Shown in pieces: positions 17,570 to 26,834 of a DNA stretch of 64,000 nt. Origin of the DNA: Vineibacter terrae (GTDB lineage: Bacteria > Pseudomonadota > Alphaproteobacteria > Reyranellales > Reyranellaceae); assembly GCF_008039615.1 (NCBI RefSeq), contig NZ_VDUZ01000045.1:1-64000 (forward strand). The letters run 5' to 3'. A model generated the notes under the pieces. The model was not told the DNA's origin. It saw only the letters and a list, made by a program, of their open reading frames with translations, and did not search any database. How positions within the stretch are numbered: position 1 is the first letter of the stretch; each line of letters starts with the position of its first letter. The translations under genes were made by a program, and so were the position numbers.

Positions 17570-18220
17570 ATGTCGAATCCAGCCGATCTTGCGCGCGCCC
17601 TTGGCGAGCAGCTGCGGTAGGCACGCCAGCGGCGCGGCCTGACACTGGGCGATGTCGCGGCGCGCACGGCGTTGTCCGTGGGCTTCCTGTCGCGGCTGGA
17701 GCGCGGCGGCGCCAATGCCTCGATCGCCAACCTGATCCGTCTGTCGACGTGCCTGGATGTGCCGCTGGCGCAGCTTTTCGGCGAGGCGCAGGCGGCGCCC
17801 CCGCCCACGCACGTGATGATGCGGCGCGCCCGCAGCACCGCCGACTGGATCGCCAGCCCAAACGGCTACGCCTGGCGGCGCCTGGGCGGCGACCTGCGCC
17901 AGCCGCTGCTGGACGCCTTCGAGCTGGAGTTTCCGCCGACGCGGCGCCGTGAGATCGCCCTCGTGGCGCATGAAGGCGAGGAGTTTCTGCTGATCCTGTC
18001 GGGCTGCATCGAGTTCCAGATCGGCTCCGAGCGCCTGACGATGGAAACCGGCGATTCCGTGCATTTCGATGCCGGCATCCCGCACATGGGACGCAACGCC
18101 GGCGACAGCCCGGCCCGCATGCTGATGGTGCACACCCGCTCGGGTGCGGAGGCGCAGGCGCCGCCGCTTTTCCTGGCCATGGCCGGGGCCGACATCAAGA
18201 CCGTGAGAAAGGGAGGATGA
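17570..18220 (+). pseudogene. XRE-family regulator with C-terminal cupin, interrupted by an amber codon
   Basis: The reading frame from ATG 17570 gives MSNPADLARALGEQLR, then TAG at 17618-17620, then continues in the same frame ARQRRGLTLGDVAARTAL and VGFLSRLERGGANASIANLI, a normal XRE helix-turn-helix, and a cupin domain (FELEFPPTRRREIALVAHEG, HFDAGIPHMGRN). A single C-to-T change from CAG would create the stop. No ATG or GTG start lies between the stop and the second HTH helix; a TTG near 17672 would delete half the HTH. The gene is therefore nonfunctional, read through, or affected by a base-call error. The rest of the frame is intact, implying a recent event. Confidence 0.8.
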
Positions 18221-18222
18221 TC

Positions 18223-18657
18223 ATGAGCGACGCGGCGCAACGGGATCATGCACCGGCCATCGTACGGCATGTCGATGACATCGAGTGGGAGACGATCCGG
18301 TGGCCGGGCGAGACCGGCAAGATGCTCTTTCACCCACGGCCCGAGAGACCGACCGAGCCCAATGCCGGCCTGCTGCGGCTGGCGCCCGGCGCCTGGCATC
18401 CGCTGCACAAGCACGACTTCGCACAGGTCTGGTACGTGCTGGAAGGCGAGTTCGAGGTCGCCGGCAAGGTCTGGGGGCCGGGCACCATGATCTGGCACGC
18501 CGATCCGCACTACGAGGACGAGCTGCGCACCACGAGCGGCGGGCTCATCCTCATCGTCCAGTATCCCGGCCCGACCACCGGCGGCCGTCCGATCTACGAC
18601 AAGCGCTTCAACATGGCCGAGCGCAAGGCGGTGGCCGAGGAGCGGACCGACATGTGA
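18223..18657 (+). CDS. Cupin-domain protein
   Basis: A 144-residue single-domain cupin. Metal-binding motif 1 is visible as HPLHKHDFAQVWYVLEGEFE and motif 2 is approximated by GPGTMIWHADPHYE. Such proteins are small metal-dependent enzymes or sugar/acid-binding proteins; no specific reaction can be assigned. GGGAGG at 18211-18216 is six bases before ATG 18223 and overlaps the end of the XRE-cupin frame, so the two are coupled and probably functionally linked. Confidence 0.8.
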   Translation: MSDAAQRDHAPAIVRHVDDIEWETIRWPGETGKMLFHPRPERPTEPNAGLLRLAPGAWHPLHKHDFAQVWYVLEGEFEVAGKVWGPGTMIWHADPHYEDELRTTSGGLILIVQYPGPTTGGRPIYDKRFNMAERKAVAEERTDM

Positions 18658-18724
18658 CGGCGCAGGCGTTGCGGCGCGGGGACGGTATCGCGCCGGTGCC
18701 GCCATGCTGTAGAGGAGGGCGGCC

Positions 18725-19366
18725 ATGCCGACCCTCCTCATCTTCGACTGCGACGGCACGCTGATCGACAGCGAGCGCCTGTACAACCTTGCCTGGGCTG
18801 ACGTGCTGGGCCGGCACGGCTTGCCGTGGACGGTGGACGAATGCGCCCAGCGGCTGATGGGTCGGCCACTGCCGGATTGCTATGCCATCATCGAGGCGGC
18901 GCTGGGCCGCAGGCTGCCCGCCGATTTCCAGAGTGAGGTCTTCGCTGCGAGCGACCGGTGGTTCGCGCGCGAGGGCCTGCAGGTCATCGACGGGGTGCAG
19001 GAGGCGCTGGCGCGCTTGCCGCAGGCAAAATGCGTCGCCTCGTCAGGGCTCTATACGCATGTCCGCGACAACCTGGCGCAGACCGGGCTGCTGGGCTACT
19101 TCGGCGCCGAACGGATCTTCACCGCCGCGATGGTGGCACGAGGCAAGCCAGCACCGGATGTCTTCCTCCACGCCGCCAGGGCCATGGGTGCCGCGCCGCG
19201 CGACTGCATCGTGATCGAGGATTCGGTGCCAGGAGTGCTGGGCGGCCGGGCCGCCGGCATGCGGGTGCTGGGCTATGGCGGCAATCAGCATGACCCTGCG
19301 GCGTTGCGCGCAGCCGGGGCCGAGGTCTTCGACAACATGCGCGCCCTGCCGGCGTTGATCGGTTGA
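18725..19366 (+). CDS. HAD-superfamily phosphatase (paralogue of 16868)
   Basis: A 213-residue HAD-IA hydrolase with motif I FDCDGTLIDSERL, motif II in CVASSGLY, motif III KPAPDVFLHAARAMG and motif IV VIEDSVPGVLGGRAAGM. GAGGAGGG lies upstream of the ATG. It is close in sequence to the HAD gene 1.2 kb upstream, so the two look like a tandem duplication separated by the XRE-cupin and cupin genes. Phosphoglycolate phosphatase or beta-phosphoglucomutase activity is possible; substrate unknown. Confidence 0.88.
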   Translation: MPTLLIFDCDGTLIDSERLYNLAWADVLGRHGLPWTVDECAQRLMGRPLPDCYAIIEAALGRRLPADFQSEVFAASDRWFAREGLQVIDGVQEALARLPQAKCVASSGLYTHVRDNLAQTGLLGYFGAERIFTAAMVARGKPAPDVFLHAARAMGAAPRDCIVIEDSVPGVLGGRAAGMRVLGYGGNQHDPAALRAAGAEVFDNMRALPALIG

Positions 19367-19448
19367 GGTCGCTCACCCTGGCATTCCGCTGGGCCGCGCT
19401 CCCATATCGTGACAGATTGGCGACGCTCCGCCTCAGGGAACCGCAATC

Positions 19449-19658
19449 ATGGCCAAGGCCCTATCCTATATCGTCCTCATCTTCGCCGGCTTGTGCATGC
19501 TGGGCGCGCTGGGCTCGATCTTCATCGGCATGATGCGCGCCGGCCAGGGCGGCGTCGAAGGCGCCCGCCGCAGCAACCGGATGATGTGGTGGCGCGTGCG
19601 GCTTCAGCTCGCCGCCATCGTGCTGATCATCATCTGGTATTTCCTGAAGAATGCCTGA
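19449..19658 (+). CDS. Twin-transmembrane, HIG1-like small protein
   Basis: A 69-residue inner-membrane protein with two hydrophobic helices (ALSYIVLIFAGLCMLGALGS and LQLAAIVLIIIWYF) joined by a basic loop. The loop sequence NRMMWWRVRLQ matches the R-x-x-x-Q core of bacterial HIG1-type proteins, which in other organisms associate with respiratory complexes. In alphaproteobacteria this gene often precedes the PduO adenosyltransferase gene, as here (18 bases apart). Its function is not established. Confidence 0.7.
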   Translation: MAKALSYIVLIFAGLCMLGALGSIFIGMMRAGQGGVEGARRSNRMMWWRVRLQLAAIVLIIIWYFLKNA

Positions 19659-19676
19659 CGCGGGCGGAGGAGAGTG

Positions 19677-20246
19677 ATGGTTCAGCTCACGCGCATCTAC
19701 ACACGCGGTGGCGACAAGGGGCAGACGTCGCTGGGCACCGGCCGGCGTGTGGCCAAGCACGACCAGCGCGTCGCGGCCTACGGCGATGTCGACGAGACCA
19801 ATGCCACGATCGGCCTGGCGCGCCTGCACATGGAGGGCGCCGCCGAGGCCGACGCCATGCTGGCCCGCATCCAGAACGACCTGTTCGACCTGGGCGCGGA
19901 TCTGTGCACGCCGGAAGTCGAGGGCGAGACGCGGGAGCGGCTGCGCATCGTGGCGACTCAGGTCGAACGGCTGGAGCGCGAGATCGATGCCATGAACGCC
20001 GAGCTGGCGCCGCTGAAGTCGTTCATCCTGCCCGGCGGCACGGCGGCGTCGAGCTACCTGCACCTCGCCCGGACCGTGGCGCGCCGGGCCGAGCGTGAGA
20101 TGACGGCGCTGGCCGAGCGCGAGGACGTCAATCAGGAGGCGCTGCGCTATATCAACCGGCTCTCCGACCACCTGTTCGTGATGGCCCGCCACCTGAACGA
20201 CAAGGGCGCCCGTGACGTCCTGTGGATGCCCGGCGCGACACGATGA
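19677..20246 (+). CDS. Cob(I)alamin adenosyltransferase, PduO type
   Basis: A 189-residue enzyme that transfers the adenosyl group of ATP to cob(I)alamin, making adenosylcobalamin. The N-terminal ATP loop is IYTRGGDKGQTSLGTG, and later signatures are AYGDVDETNATIGLAR, FILPGGTAASSYLHLART and RYINRLSDHLFVMAR. The product is the cofactor required by ethylmalonyl-CoA mutase (6.4-8.4 kb) and the class II ribonucleotide reductase (42.5-46 kb). ATG 19677 follows GGAGGAGAG; GTG 19674 is less well spaced. etfBA follow. Confidence 0.93.
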   Translation: MVQLTRIYTRGGDKGQTSLGTGRRVAKHDQRVAAYGDVDETNATIGLARLHMEGAAEADAMLARIQNDLFDLGADLCTPEVEGETRERLRIVATQVERLEREIDAMNAELAPLKSFILPGGTAASSYLHLARTVARRAEREMTALAEREDVNQEALRYINRLSDHLFVMARHLNDKGARDVLWMPGATR

Positions 20247-20413
20247 GATGCCGCGGATGCCGGCCTGCGGAACGGTTCCAAGGGCCAGCCAATTGTAATT
20301 CCAAGGCTTTTCCGTCAGGGCCGTGCCGTTGTGCAGCGCGGCATCGGCTTGACAGCTTTCAGTCAGCGGCCTAGACGGAACGCCTTCAACCGGTCATCGA
20401 GGGCGAAAACCCA

Positions 20414-21163
20414 ATGAAAGTGCTGGTCGCCGTTAAGCGCGTGATCGACTACAACGTCAAGATCCGCGTGAAGGCCGACAAAACCGGCGTCGAGACGGCG
20501 AACGTCAAGATGTCGATGAATCCATTCGACGAGATCGCGGTGGAAGAAGCCGTGCGCCTGAAGGAGCAAGGCAAGGCCACCGAGGTCATCGCCTTCAGCG
20601 CCGGGCCGCAGCAGTGCCAGGAGACGATCCGCACGGCGCTGGCGATGGGTGCCGACCGCGGCGTCCACGTCAACGCCGACGCCGAGCTGCAGCCGCTGGC
20701 GGTGGCCAAGCTGCTCAAGGCGGTGGCCGACAAGGAGCAGCCGGGCCTGATCATCGTCGGCAAGCAGGCGATCGACGACGACAGCAACCAGACCGGCCAG
20801 ATGCTGGCGGCGCTGCTGGGCTGGTCGCAGGGCACCTTCGCCAACAAGCTGGCGATCAACGACGGCTCGGCCGAGCTCAAGCGCGAGATCGACGGCGGCC
20901 TGGAGAACATCAAGCTCAAGCTGCCGGCGGTGATCACGACGGACCTGCGGCTGAACGAGCCGCGCTACGCCTCGCTGCCCAACATCATGAAGGCGAAGAA
21001 GAAGCCGATCGACGCACAGACGCCCGAGTCGCTGGGTGTCGATGTGGCGCCGCGGCTGAAGACGCTGAAGGTCGAGGAGCCGCCGGGCCGCAAGGCCGGC
21101 ATCAAGGTCAAGACCGTGGCCGAGCTGGTCGACAAGCTGAAGAACGAAGCGGGAGTGCTGTGA
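20414..21163 (+). CDS. etfB: Electron transfer flavoprotein, beta subunit
   Basis: A 249-residue ETF beta subunit beginning [20 protein letters not shown], with the signature region [20 protein letters not shown] and the AMP/FAD-binding [20 protein letters not shown]. With EtfA it forms the soluble heterodimer that collects electrons from acyl-CoA dehydrogenases and delivers them to ETF:quinone oxidoreductase. One base separates it from etfA. A 167-base gap upstream probably holds its own promoter. Confidence 0.96.
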   Translation: MKVLVAVKRVIDYNVKIRVKADKTGVETANVKMSMNPFDEIAVEEAVRLKEQGKATEVIAFSAGPQQCQETIRTALAMGADRGVHVNADAELQPLAVAKLLKAVADKEQPGLIIVGKQAIDDDSNQTGQMLAALLGWSQGTFANKLAINDGSAELKREIDGGLENIKLKLPAVITTDLRLNEPRYASLPNIMKAKKKPIDAQTPESLGVDVAPRLKTLKVEEPPGRKAGIKVKTVAELVDKLKNEAGVL

Positions 21164-21164
21164 G

Positions 21165-22100
21165 ATGAGCGTGCTCGTTGTCGCTGCGCATGACGGCAAG
21201 GCTGTCCGCGCCAACGTCGCCAACGCCGTCGCGGCTGCGACCCAGCTCGGTGGCGACGTTCATGTGCTGGTGGCCGGCTCGAACGCCGGCGAGGCCGCCA
21301 AGTCGGCGGCCGCGATCCAGGGCGTGGCCAAGGTGCTGCAGGCCGAGGACGCGGCCTATGCCGACTGGGTGGCCGAGGATATCGCGCCGCTGGTGGTGAA
21401 GCTGGCGCCGGACTACAGCCACGTGGTGGCCGCCGCCGACACGGTCGGCAAGAACATCATGCCGCGCGTGGCGGCGCTGCTGGACGTGGCGCAGATCTCG
21501 GAGGCGATCGCGATCGTGTCGCCCGACACCTTCGTGCGCCCGATCTATGCCGGCAACGCCATGGCGACGGTGCAGTCGGCCGACAAGATCAAGGTGCTGA
21601 CGGTACGCCCGACCAACTTCAAGGCGGCGGCCGGCGGCGGCTCGGCGGCCGTCGAGCAGATCGCGGGCGCCGGCGCCAGCGGCCTGTCGAGCTATGTCGG
21701 CGCCGAGGTGTCGAAGTCGGAACGGCCGGAGCTGACCAGCGCCAAGATCGTCGTGTCCGGCGGCCGTGGCCTGGCGTCGGGCGAGAACTTCAAGATGCTG
21801 GAGGCGCTGGCCGACAAGCTCGGCGCCGGGCTGGGCGCCAGCCGCGCCGCGGTCGATGCCGGCTACGTGCCCAACGACTACCAGGTCGGGCAGACCGGCA
21901 AGGTCGTGGCGCCTGACCTCTACATTGCTGTCGGCATCTCGGGCGCCATCCAGCATCTGGCCGGGATGAAGGACAGCAAGACCATCGTCGCCATCAACAA
22001 GGACGAGGAGGCACCGATCTTCCAGGTCGCCGACTACGGCCTTGTCGGCGACCTCTTCCAGATCGTGCCGGAGCTCACGGCGGCGATCGACAAGAAATGA
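21165..22100 (+). CDS. etfA: Electron transfer flavoprotein, alpha subunit
   Basis: A 311-residue ETF alpha subunit. The C-terminal FAD domain is clear: [60 protein letters not shown] and [20 protein letters not shown]. It carries the redox FAD of the ETF dimer. It is coupled to etfB and followed by the hydroxybutyryl-CoA dehydrogenase gene, a common alphaproteobacterial order for fatty-acid and C2 metabolism. Confidence 0.96.
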   Translation: MSVLVVAAHDGKAVRANVANAVAAATQLGGDVHVLVAGSNAGEAAKSAAAIQGVAKVLQAEDAAYADWVAEDIAPLVVKLAPDYSHVVAAADTVGKNIMPRVAALLDVAQISEAIAIVSPDTFVRPIYAGNAMATVQSADKIKVLTVRPTNFKAAAGGGSAAVEQIAGAGASGLSSYVGAEVSKSERPELTSAKIVVSGGRGLASGENFKMLEALADKLGAGLGASRAAVDAGYVPNDYQVGQTGKVVAPDLYIAVGISGAIQHLAGMKDSKTIVAINKDEEAPIFQVADYGLVGDLFQIVPELTAAIDKK

Positions 22101-22161
22101 CTCGGGCTCGACGCCGGCTCGTGGGGCGGCCGGCGGCACCGGCATTATCGGGGGATTGACG

Positions 22162-23034
22162 ATGATCCAGCGGATCGGCGTGATCGGCGCCGGCCAGATG
22201 GGCGGTGGCATTGCGCATGTCTGCGCGTTGAAGGGCTTCCAGGTGAAGCTCGTCGACGTCGACGACGCCCATCTCGAGAAAGGCCTCGAGACGATGGCCG
22301 GCAACATGGACCGGCAGATCGGCCGTGGCCTGATCAAGCCCGACGAGAAGGACGCAGCCCTGCGGCGGATCGAGACCGGGCTTGACTACAAGACGTTCGA
22401 GGATTGCGACCTCGTGATCGAGGCTGCGGTCGAGAACGAGCAGATCAAGCGCGAGATCTTCAAGAAGCTCTGCCCGATGCTGCCGCCGACGACGTTGATC
22501 GCGACCAACACGTCGTCGATCTCGGTGACGCGCCTGGCGTCGGTGACCGACCGGCCCGGCCGGTTCATGGGCATGCACTTCATGAACCCGGTGCCGATGA
22601 TGCAGCTCGTGGAGCTGATCCGCGGCATCGCGACCGAGGAAGAGACCTTCCGCACCATCCGCGACCTGACGATCAAGCTCGGCAAGACGCCGGCGAATGC
22701 CGAGGACTTTCCGGCGTTCATCGTCAACCGCATCCTGCTGCCGATGATCAACGAGGCCGTCTATGCCCTCTACGAGGGCGTCGGCAACGTCGAGTCGATC
22801 GACACCGCGATGCGGCTGGGCGCCAACCATCCGATGGGGCCGCTGCAGCTGGCCGACTTCATCGGGCTGGATACCTGCCTGTCGGTGATGCAGGTGCTGT
22901 ACGAGGGGTTGGCCGACTCGAAGTATCGGCCCTGCCCGCTGCTGGTGAAGTATGTCGAGGCGGGCTGGATCGGCCGCAAGGCCGGCCGCGGCTTCTACGA
23001 CTATTCGGGCGAGCGCCCGATGCCGACCCGGTAG
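22162..23034 (+). CDS. hbd: 3-hydroxybutyryl-CoA dehydrogenase
   Basis: A 290-residue NAD-dependent dehydrogenase that oxidises (S)-3-hydroxyacyl-CoA, typically hydroxybutyryl-CoA. The Rossmann motif is IGVIGAGQMGGGIAHVCALK, the acidic NAD anchor is VDVDD, and the active site includes TNTSSISVT and MGMHFMNPVPMMQLVE with the catalytic His. The C-terminal signature is AFIVNRILLPMINEAV. Length is that of single-domain Hbd/PaaH enzymes. It could supply crotonyl-CoA precursors for the Ccr step when a crotonase is present elsewhere. Confidence 0.94.
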   Translation: MIQRIGVIGAGQMGGGIAHVCALKGFQVKLVDVDDAHLEKGLETMAGNMDRQIGRGLIKPDEKDAALRRIETGLDYKTFEDCDLVIEAAVENEQIKREIFKKLCPMLPPTTLIATNTSSISVTRLASVTDRPGRFMGMHFMNPVPMMQLVELIRGIATEEETFRTIRDLTIKLGKTPANAEDFPAFIVNRILLPMINEAVYALYEGVGNVESIDTAMRLGANHPMGPLQLADFIGLDTCLSVMQVLYEGLADSKYRPCPLLVKYVEAGWIGRKAGRGFYDYSGERPMPTR

Positions 23035-23040
23035 AAACTG

Positions 23041-23181
23041 CCCTCTCCCGCAAGCGGGAGAGGGAGGGGCCCATCGCGCCAGCGATGGGAGGGTGAGGGG
23101 CAGCACACGAGATACCTCGTCCTTGGACCCTCACCCGCCGAACGCTTCGCGTCCGCCGACCTCTCCCGCATGCGGGAGAGG
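23041..23181. repeat. Composite palindromic repeat between convergent genes
   Basis: Three hairpins in 141 bases: CCCTCTCCCG-CAAG-CGGGAGAGGG (23041-23064), CCCATCGC-GCCA-GCGATGGG (23070-23089) and the perfect palindrome CCTCTCCCGCATGCGGGAGAGG (23160-23181), with GGGTGAGGG and CCCTCACCC blocks between. It fills the space between hbd and the convergent tlpA-like gene and probably terminates both. This type of block is dispersed in many proteobacterial genomes. Confidence 0.75.
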
Positions 23182-23760
23182 TTATGAGCCTTCCCCGATC
23201 ACGTGCCGCACCAGCGCCTCGGCCTCCGGGGTGTCCCAGTCGGCGTCACCCTGCAGCCGGCCGACCTCGCGGCCCTGGGCGTCGAACAGCACCGATGTCG
23301 GCAGGACGGCGATGCGCAGCGCACCGTAGGACTTCTTCTGCGTATCGAAGAACACCTGCAGGTTGTCGAGCTTGCGGCTGCGGATGAAGGGCTCGACCTT
23401 GGGCCGCGACGGGCCGTCCAGCGACAGGGCGACAACGACGAACTTCTCGCTGCCGATCTTCGCGGCAAGCCGATCCAGGCTGGGCATCTCCTTCACGCAG
23501 GGGATGCACCACGTGGCCCAGAAATTGACCAGGACCACCTTGCCCTTGAAGGCGTCGAGGCTGGCGTTGGCGTCGGCCTTGTCCTTGAAGGCCAGCGCCG
23601 GCGCCGCCGTCCGCTCGACCTGAAGCTCGAGCTTGGTCATGTCGCCGGCGAGCGGCGGCTTGGCGTCCTTGGCCGCCACGGGCAAGGCGGTGCCGGCGGC
23701 GATCGCCAGCGCGCCCAGGGTGCGCACGAGAAACGAGAAATGCGATGCAAGCTGTGCCAT
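23182..23760 (-). CDS. TlpA-like periplasmic thioredoxin-fold protein
   Basis: A 192-residue exported thioredoxin-family protein. A signal peptide or membrane anchor ([20 protein letters not shown]) precedes a TlpA/ResA domain with the active site [20 protein letters not shown] (C-x-x-C) and the cis-proline region [13 protein letters not shown]. It would reduce disulfides in the periplasm, for example in cytochrome c maturation. It diverges from argH over 34 bases, a recurring alphaproteobacterial arrangement. ATG 23760 is chosen because upstream in-frame sequence is antisense to argH. Confidence 0.9.
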   Translation of the reverse strand: MAQLASHFSFLVRTLGALAIAAGTALPVAAKDAKPPLAGDMTKLELQVERTAAPALAFKDKADANASLDAFKGKVVLVNFWATWCIPCVKEMPSLDRLAAKIGSEKFVVVALSLDGPSRPKVEPFIRSRKLDNLQVFFDTQKKSYGALRIAVLPTSVLFDAQGREVGRLQGDADWDTPEAEALVRHVIGEGS

Positions 23761-23794
23761 AACCACGATCCTACGATCTCCAGCCCAAGACGTC

Positions 23795-25267
23795 ATGATC
23801 GGGAACAGGAAAGTGAAGGCGAGCCGCGAGCGCCGTACTGTCGCAGCCGGCGCCCCGTCGAGCAAATCGTCCAACGCCATGTGGGGCGGCCGCTTCACGC
23901 TTGGCCCGGCCGAGATCATGGAGCGCATCAATGCCTCCATCGGCTTCGACCGGCGCATGTACCGGCAGGACATCCGGGGCTCGATCGCGCACTGCGAGAT
24001 GCTGGTGAAGCAGGGCATCGTGTCGGCGGCCGACGGCCGCAAGATCATTGCCGGGCTGCGTCGCATCGAGGGCGAGATCGAGGCCGGCAATTTCACGTTC
24101 TCGACCCGGCTCGAGGACATCCACATGAACGTCGAGGCGCGGCTGTCGCAGCTCATCGGCGATGCCGCCGGCCGGCTGCACACGGCGCGCTCGCGCAACG
24201 ATCAGGTGGCGCTCGACGTTCGGCTGTGGGTGCGCGACGCGATCGACCGCGTCGAGGGGCTGCTGCGCGACCTGCAGGCGGCGCTGATCGACCGGGCCGA
24301 GGAGCACGCCGCCACCATCATGCCGGGCTTCACGCATCTGCAGACGGCGCAGCCGGTGACCTTCGGCCATCATCTGATGGCCTATGTCGAGATGTTCGGC
24401 CGCGACCGCAGCCGCTTCGCCGATTGCCGCCGGCGCATGAACGAGAGTCCGCTGGGCGCGGCGGCGCTGGCCGGATCACCGCACCCGATCGACAACCACG
24501 ACACGGCCAAGGCGCTGGGCTTCGATCGGCCGATGGCCAATTCGCTGGATGCGGTCTCCGATCGCGACTACGCGCTGGAGTTCATGGCGGCGGCGACGAT
24601 CTGCGCCGTGCATGTCTCGCGCCTGTCGGAAGAGATCATCATCTGGTGCAGCGCGCCGTTCCGCTTCATCGCCCTGTCGGACGCCTTCACCACCGGCAGC
24701 TCGATCATGCCGCAGAAGCGCAACCCGGACGCCGCCGAGCTGGCGCGCGCCAAGACCGGCCGCATCCTGGGCGATTTCACCGCGCTGGCGGTGGTGATGA
24801 AGGGCCTGCCGCTGACCTACGGCAAGGACATGCAGGAGGACAAGGAGCCGATCTTCGACGCCGCCGACTCGCTGGAGCTCAGCCTGGCGGCAATGGCCGG
24901 CATGGTGCGCGACCTGAAGGCCAACGACGAGCGCATGCGCGCCGTCGCCGCCGCCGATTATTCGACCGCAACCGATCTCGCCGACTGGCTGGTGCGCAGC
25001 CTGGGGCTGCCGTTCCGGCAGGCCCACCACGTCACCGGCAGGCTGGTGGCGCTGGCGGTCTCGAAGGGCGCGGATCTCGGGGCGCTGCCGCTCGAGGACA
25101 TGCAGGCGATCGAGCCGGCGATCACCAAGGACGTCTACCGTGCGCTCACCGTCGAGGCGTCGGTGGCGGCTCGCGCCAATTTCGGCGGCACGGCGCCCAG
25201 GAACGTCAAGAAGGCGGTCGCCGCGGCGCGGCGGCGCTTTCTGAGCGAGCGGAAGAGCCCGACATGA
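23795..25267 (+). CDS. argH: Argininosuccinate lyase
   Basis: A 490-residue enzyme of the fumarase/aspartase superfamily that splits argininosuccinate into arginine and fumarate, the last step of arginine synthesis. It has [20 protein letters not shown] near the start, [20 protein letters not shown], the signature loop [20 protein letters not shown] and the catalytic His region [13 protein letters not shown]. About 28 residues precede the conserved start, longer than E. coli but usual in alphaproteobacteria. The stop overlaps the lptM start (ATGA). Confidence 0.96.
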   Translation: MIGNRKVKASRERRTVAAGAPSSKSSNAMWGGRFTLGPAEIMERINASIGFDRRMYRQDIRGSIAHCEMLVKQGIVSAADGRKIIAGLRRIEGEIEAGNFTFSTRLEDIHMNVEARLSQLIGDAAGRLHTARSRNDQVALDVRLWVRDAIDRVEGLLRDLQAALIDRAEEHAATIMPGFTHLQTAQPVTFGHHLMAYVEMFGRDRSRFADCRRRMNESPLGAAALAGSPHPIDNHDTAKALGFDRPMANSLDAVSDRDYALEFMAAATICAVHVSRLSEEIIIWCSAPFRFIALSDAFTTGSSIMPQKRNPDAAELARAKTGRILGDFTALAVVMKGLPLTYGKDMQEDKEPIFDAADSLELSLAAMAGMVRDLKANDERMRAVAAADYSTATDLADWLVRSLGLPFRQAHHVTGRLVALAVSKGADLGALPLEDMQAIEPAITKDVYRALTVEASVAARANFGGTAPRNVKKAVAAARRRFLSERKSPT

Positions 25268-25434
25268 TGCGCCACAGACGCCTGCTCCTGCTCGCACTGA
25301 CGCTGCTGCCGCTGGCGGCATGCGGCAAGAAGGGCGAGCTGGAACGTCCCAGCGGCGGCAAGTCGCCGGAGCGCACCTATCCCAAGCCCGATCCCGTGCC
25401 GTGGCAGACCGAGCCGCAGCCGAAGCACAAGTAG
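25264..25434 (+). CDS. lptM: Small LptM-like lipoprotein
   Basis: A 56-residue lipoprotein. The signal [14 protein letters not shown] is followed directly by GKKGELERP, the short conserved start of LptM (YifL), which assists maturation of the LptD/E lipopolysaccharide translocon. The remainder is proline-rich. It overlaps the argH stop and is followed 14 bases later by lysA, the usual argH-lptM-lysA order. Confidence 0.8.
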   Translation: MMRHRRLLLLALTLLPLAACGKKGELERPSGGKSPERTYPKPDPVPWQTEPQPKHK

Positions 25435-25448
25435 GGGCCGGCGATCTC

Positions 25449-26717
25449 ATGGAACCCTTCGTCTACCGCAATGGCGAGATGGTCGCCGAGGACATGCCGC
25501 TGGCCCGCATCGCCCGCGAGGTCGGCACGCCGGTCTACGTCTATTCGCTGGCGGCGCTGCGCGCCAATCACCAGGCGTTCGTGGCCGCCATGCGCGGCCT
25601 GAAGGCCGAGCTGCACTACGCGGTCAAGGCCAACAGCAACGTGGCCGTGATCCGTGCCTTCGCGGCCCTGGGCGCCGGCGCCGACATCGTGTCGGTCGGC
25701 GAGATGCGCCGGGCGATGGCGGCCGGGGTCGCGCCTTCGGACATCGTGTTCTCCGGCGTCGGCAAGAAGGAGGCCGAGCTGCGCGAGGCGCTGGCGGCCG
25801 GCCTCCGCCAGATCAACGTCGAGAGCCGCGCCGAGCTCGACACGCTCGATGCCGTCGCCAGGAGCCTGAACCGCACCGTCGACATCGCGATCCGCGTCAA
25901 CCCGGACGTCGACGCCAAGACGCATGCCAAGATCACGACCGGCCGCAAGGAGAACAAGTTCGGCATCGACATCGACCTGGCGCGCGAAGCATACGCGCAC
26001 GCCGCATCGAAGCCGAACCTGAGGCCGGTGGGCGTGGCCATGCATATCGGCTCGCAGATCCTGTCGCTGGAACCCTATCGCGACGCCATCCGCAAGCTGC
26101 GTGGCCTCGTGGGCGATCTGCGCGCCGACGGCCACGCCATCGATCGTCTCGATCTGGGCGGCGGCTACGGCATCGTCTATCGCCACCAGTCCAACGAGCG
26201 GCCGTTCGCGGTCGGCGACTACATGCAGATGGTGCGCCAGGAAACGGAAGGGCTGGGCTGCGCGCTGAGCTTCGAGCCGGGCCGCAGCCTGGTCGGCAAT
26301 GCCGGCGTGCTGCTGGGCGAGGTGATCCTGGTCAAGCCCGGCGCGGCGCGCACGTTCGTGGTCGTGGATGCCGCGATGAACGACCTGATCCGCCCGACGC
26401 TGTACGATGCCTGGCACGACATCGTGCCCCTGAGGCAGCCGGCTGCCGGCGCGCCGGCGGCGGTCACCGACATCGTCGGGCCGATCTGCGAGTCGGGCGA
26501 TTATCTCGCGCAGGAGCGGCCGATGCCGCCGCTCGCCGCGGGCGATGTCCTGGTGGTGAAATCCGCCGGCGCCTATGGCGCGGTGATGGCCTCGACCTAC
26601 AACACCCGGCCGCTGGTGCCCGAGGTGCTGGTCGATGGGGATCGCTATACGGTCATTCGCCCGCGCCAGTCGCTCGACGAGCTGATCGCCGCCGACCGCG
26701 TCCCGGACTGGCTGTAG
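25449..26717 (+). CDS. lysA: Diaminopimelate decarboxylase
   Basis: A 422-residue fold-III PLP enzyme that decarboxylates meso-diaminopimelate to lysine. The PLP lysine is Lys60 in ELHYAVKANSNVAVIRAF. The glycine-rich phosphate loop is RLDLGGGYGIVY and the active-site Cys-Glu is in VGPICESGDYLAQ; SFEPGRSLVGNAGVLL is also diagnostic. ATG 25449 matches the family start (FVYRNGEMVAEDMPL). In relatives a TIGR02302 protein gene usually follows; here it lies 5.4 kb away. Confidence 0.96.
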   Translation: MEPFVYRNGEMVAEDMPLARIAREVGTPVYVYSLAALRANHQAFVAAMRGLKAELHYAVKANSNVAVIRAFAALGAGADIVSVGEMRRAMAAGVAPSDIVFSGVGKKEAELREALAAGLRQINVESRAELDTLDAVARSLNRTVDIAIRVNPDVDAKTHAKITTGRKENKFGIDIDLAREAYAHAASKPNLRPVGVAMHIGSQILSLEPYRDAIRKLRGLVGDLRADGHAIDRLDLGGGYGIVYRHQSNERPFAVGDYMQMVRQETEGLGCALSFEPGRSLVGNAGVLLGEVILVKPGAARTFVVVDAAMNDLIRPTLYDAWHDIVPLRQPAAGAPAAVTDIVGPICESGDYLAQERPMPPLAAGDVLVVKSAGAYGAVMASTYNTRPLVPEVLVDGDRYTVIRPRQSLDELIAADRVPDWL

Positions 26718-26737
26718 CGCGTATTGCCATCCCTTCC

Positions 26738-26764
26738 GTCATCCCGAGCGCAGCGAGGGATGAC
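26738..26764. repeat. Short copy of the ATCCCGAGCG palindromic repeat
   Basis: GTCATCCC and GGGATGAC flank GAGCGCAGCGA 20 bases after lysA. It equals one half of the longer elements at 51491-51575 and 59042-59126, and may serve as the lysA terminator. Confidence 0.7.
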
Positions 26765-26834
26765 AGTTGAGCGTGTTTGACTTCCGGCTCGGCGCACGGG
26801 AGGCTGACGGCTGCAGATTTCGACGGGGGAAACG

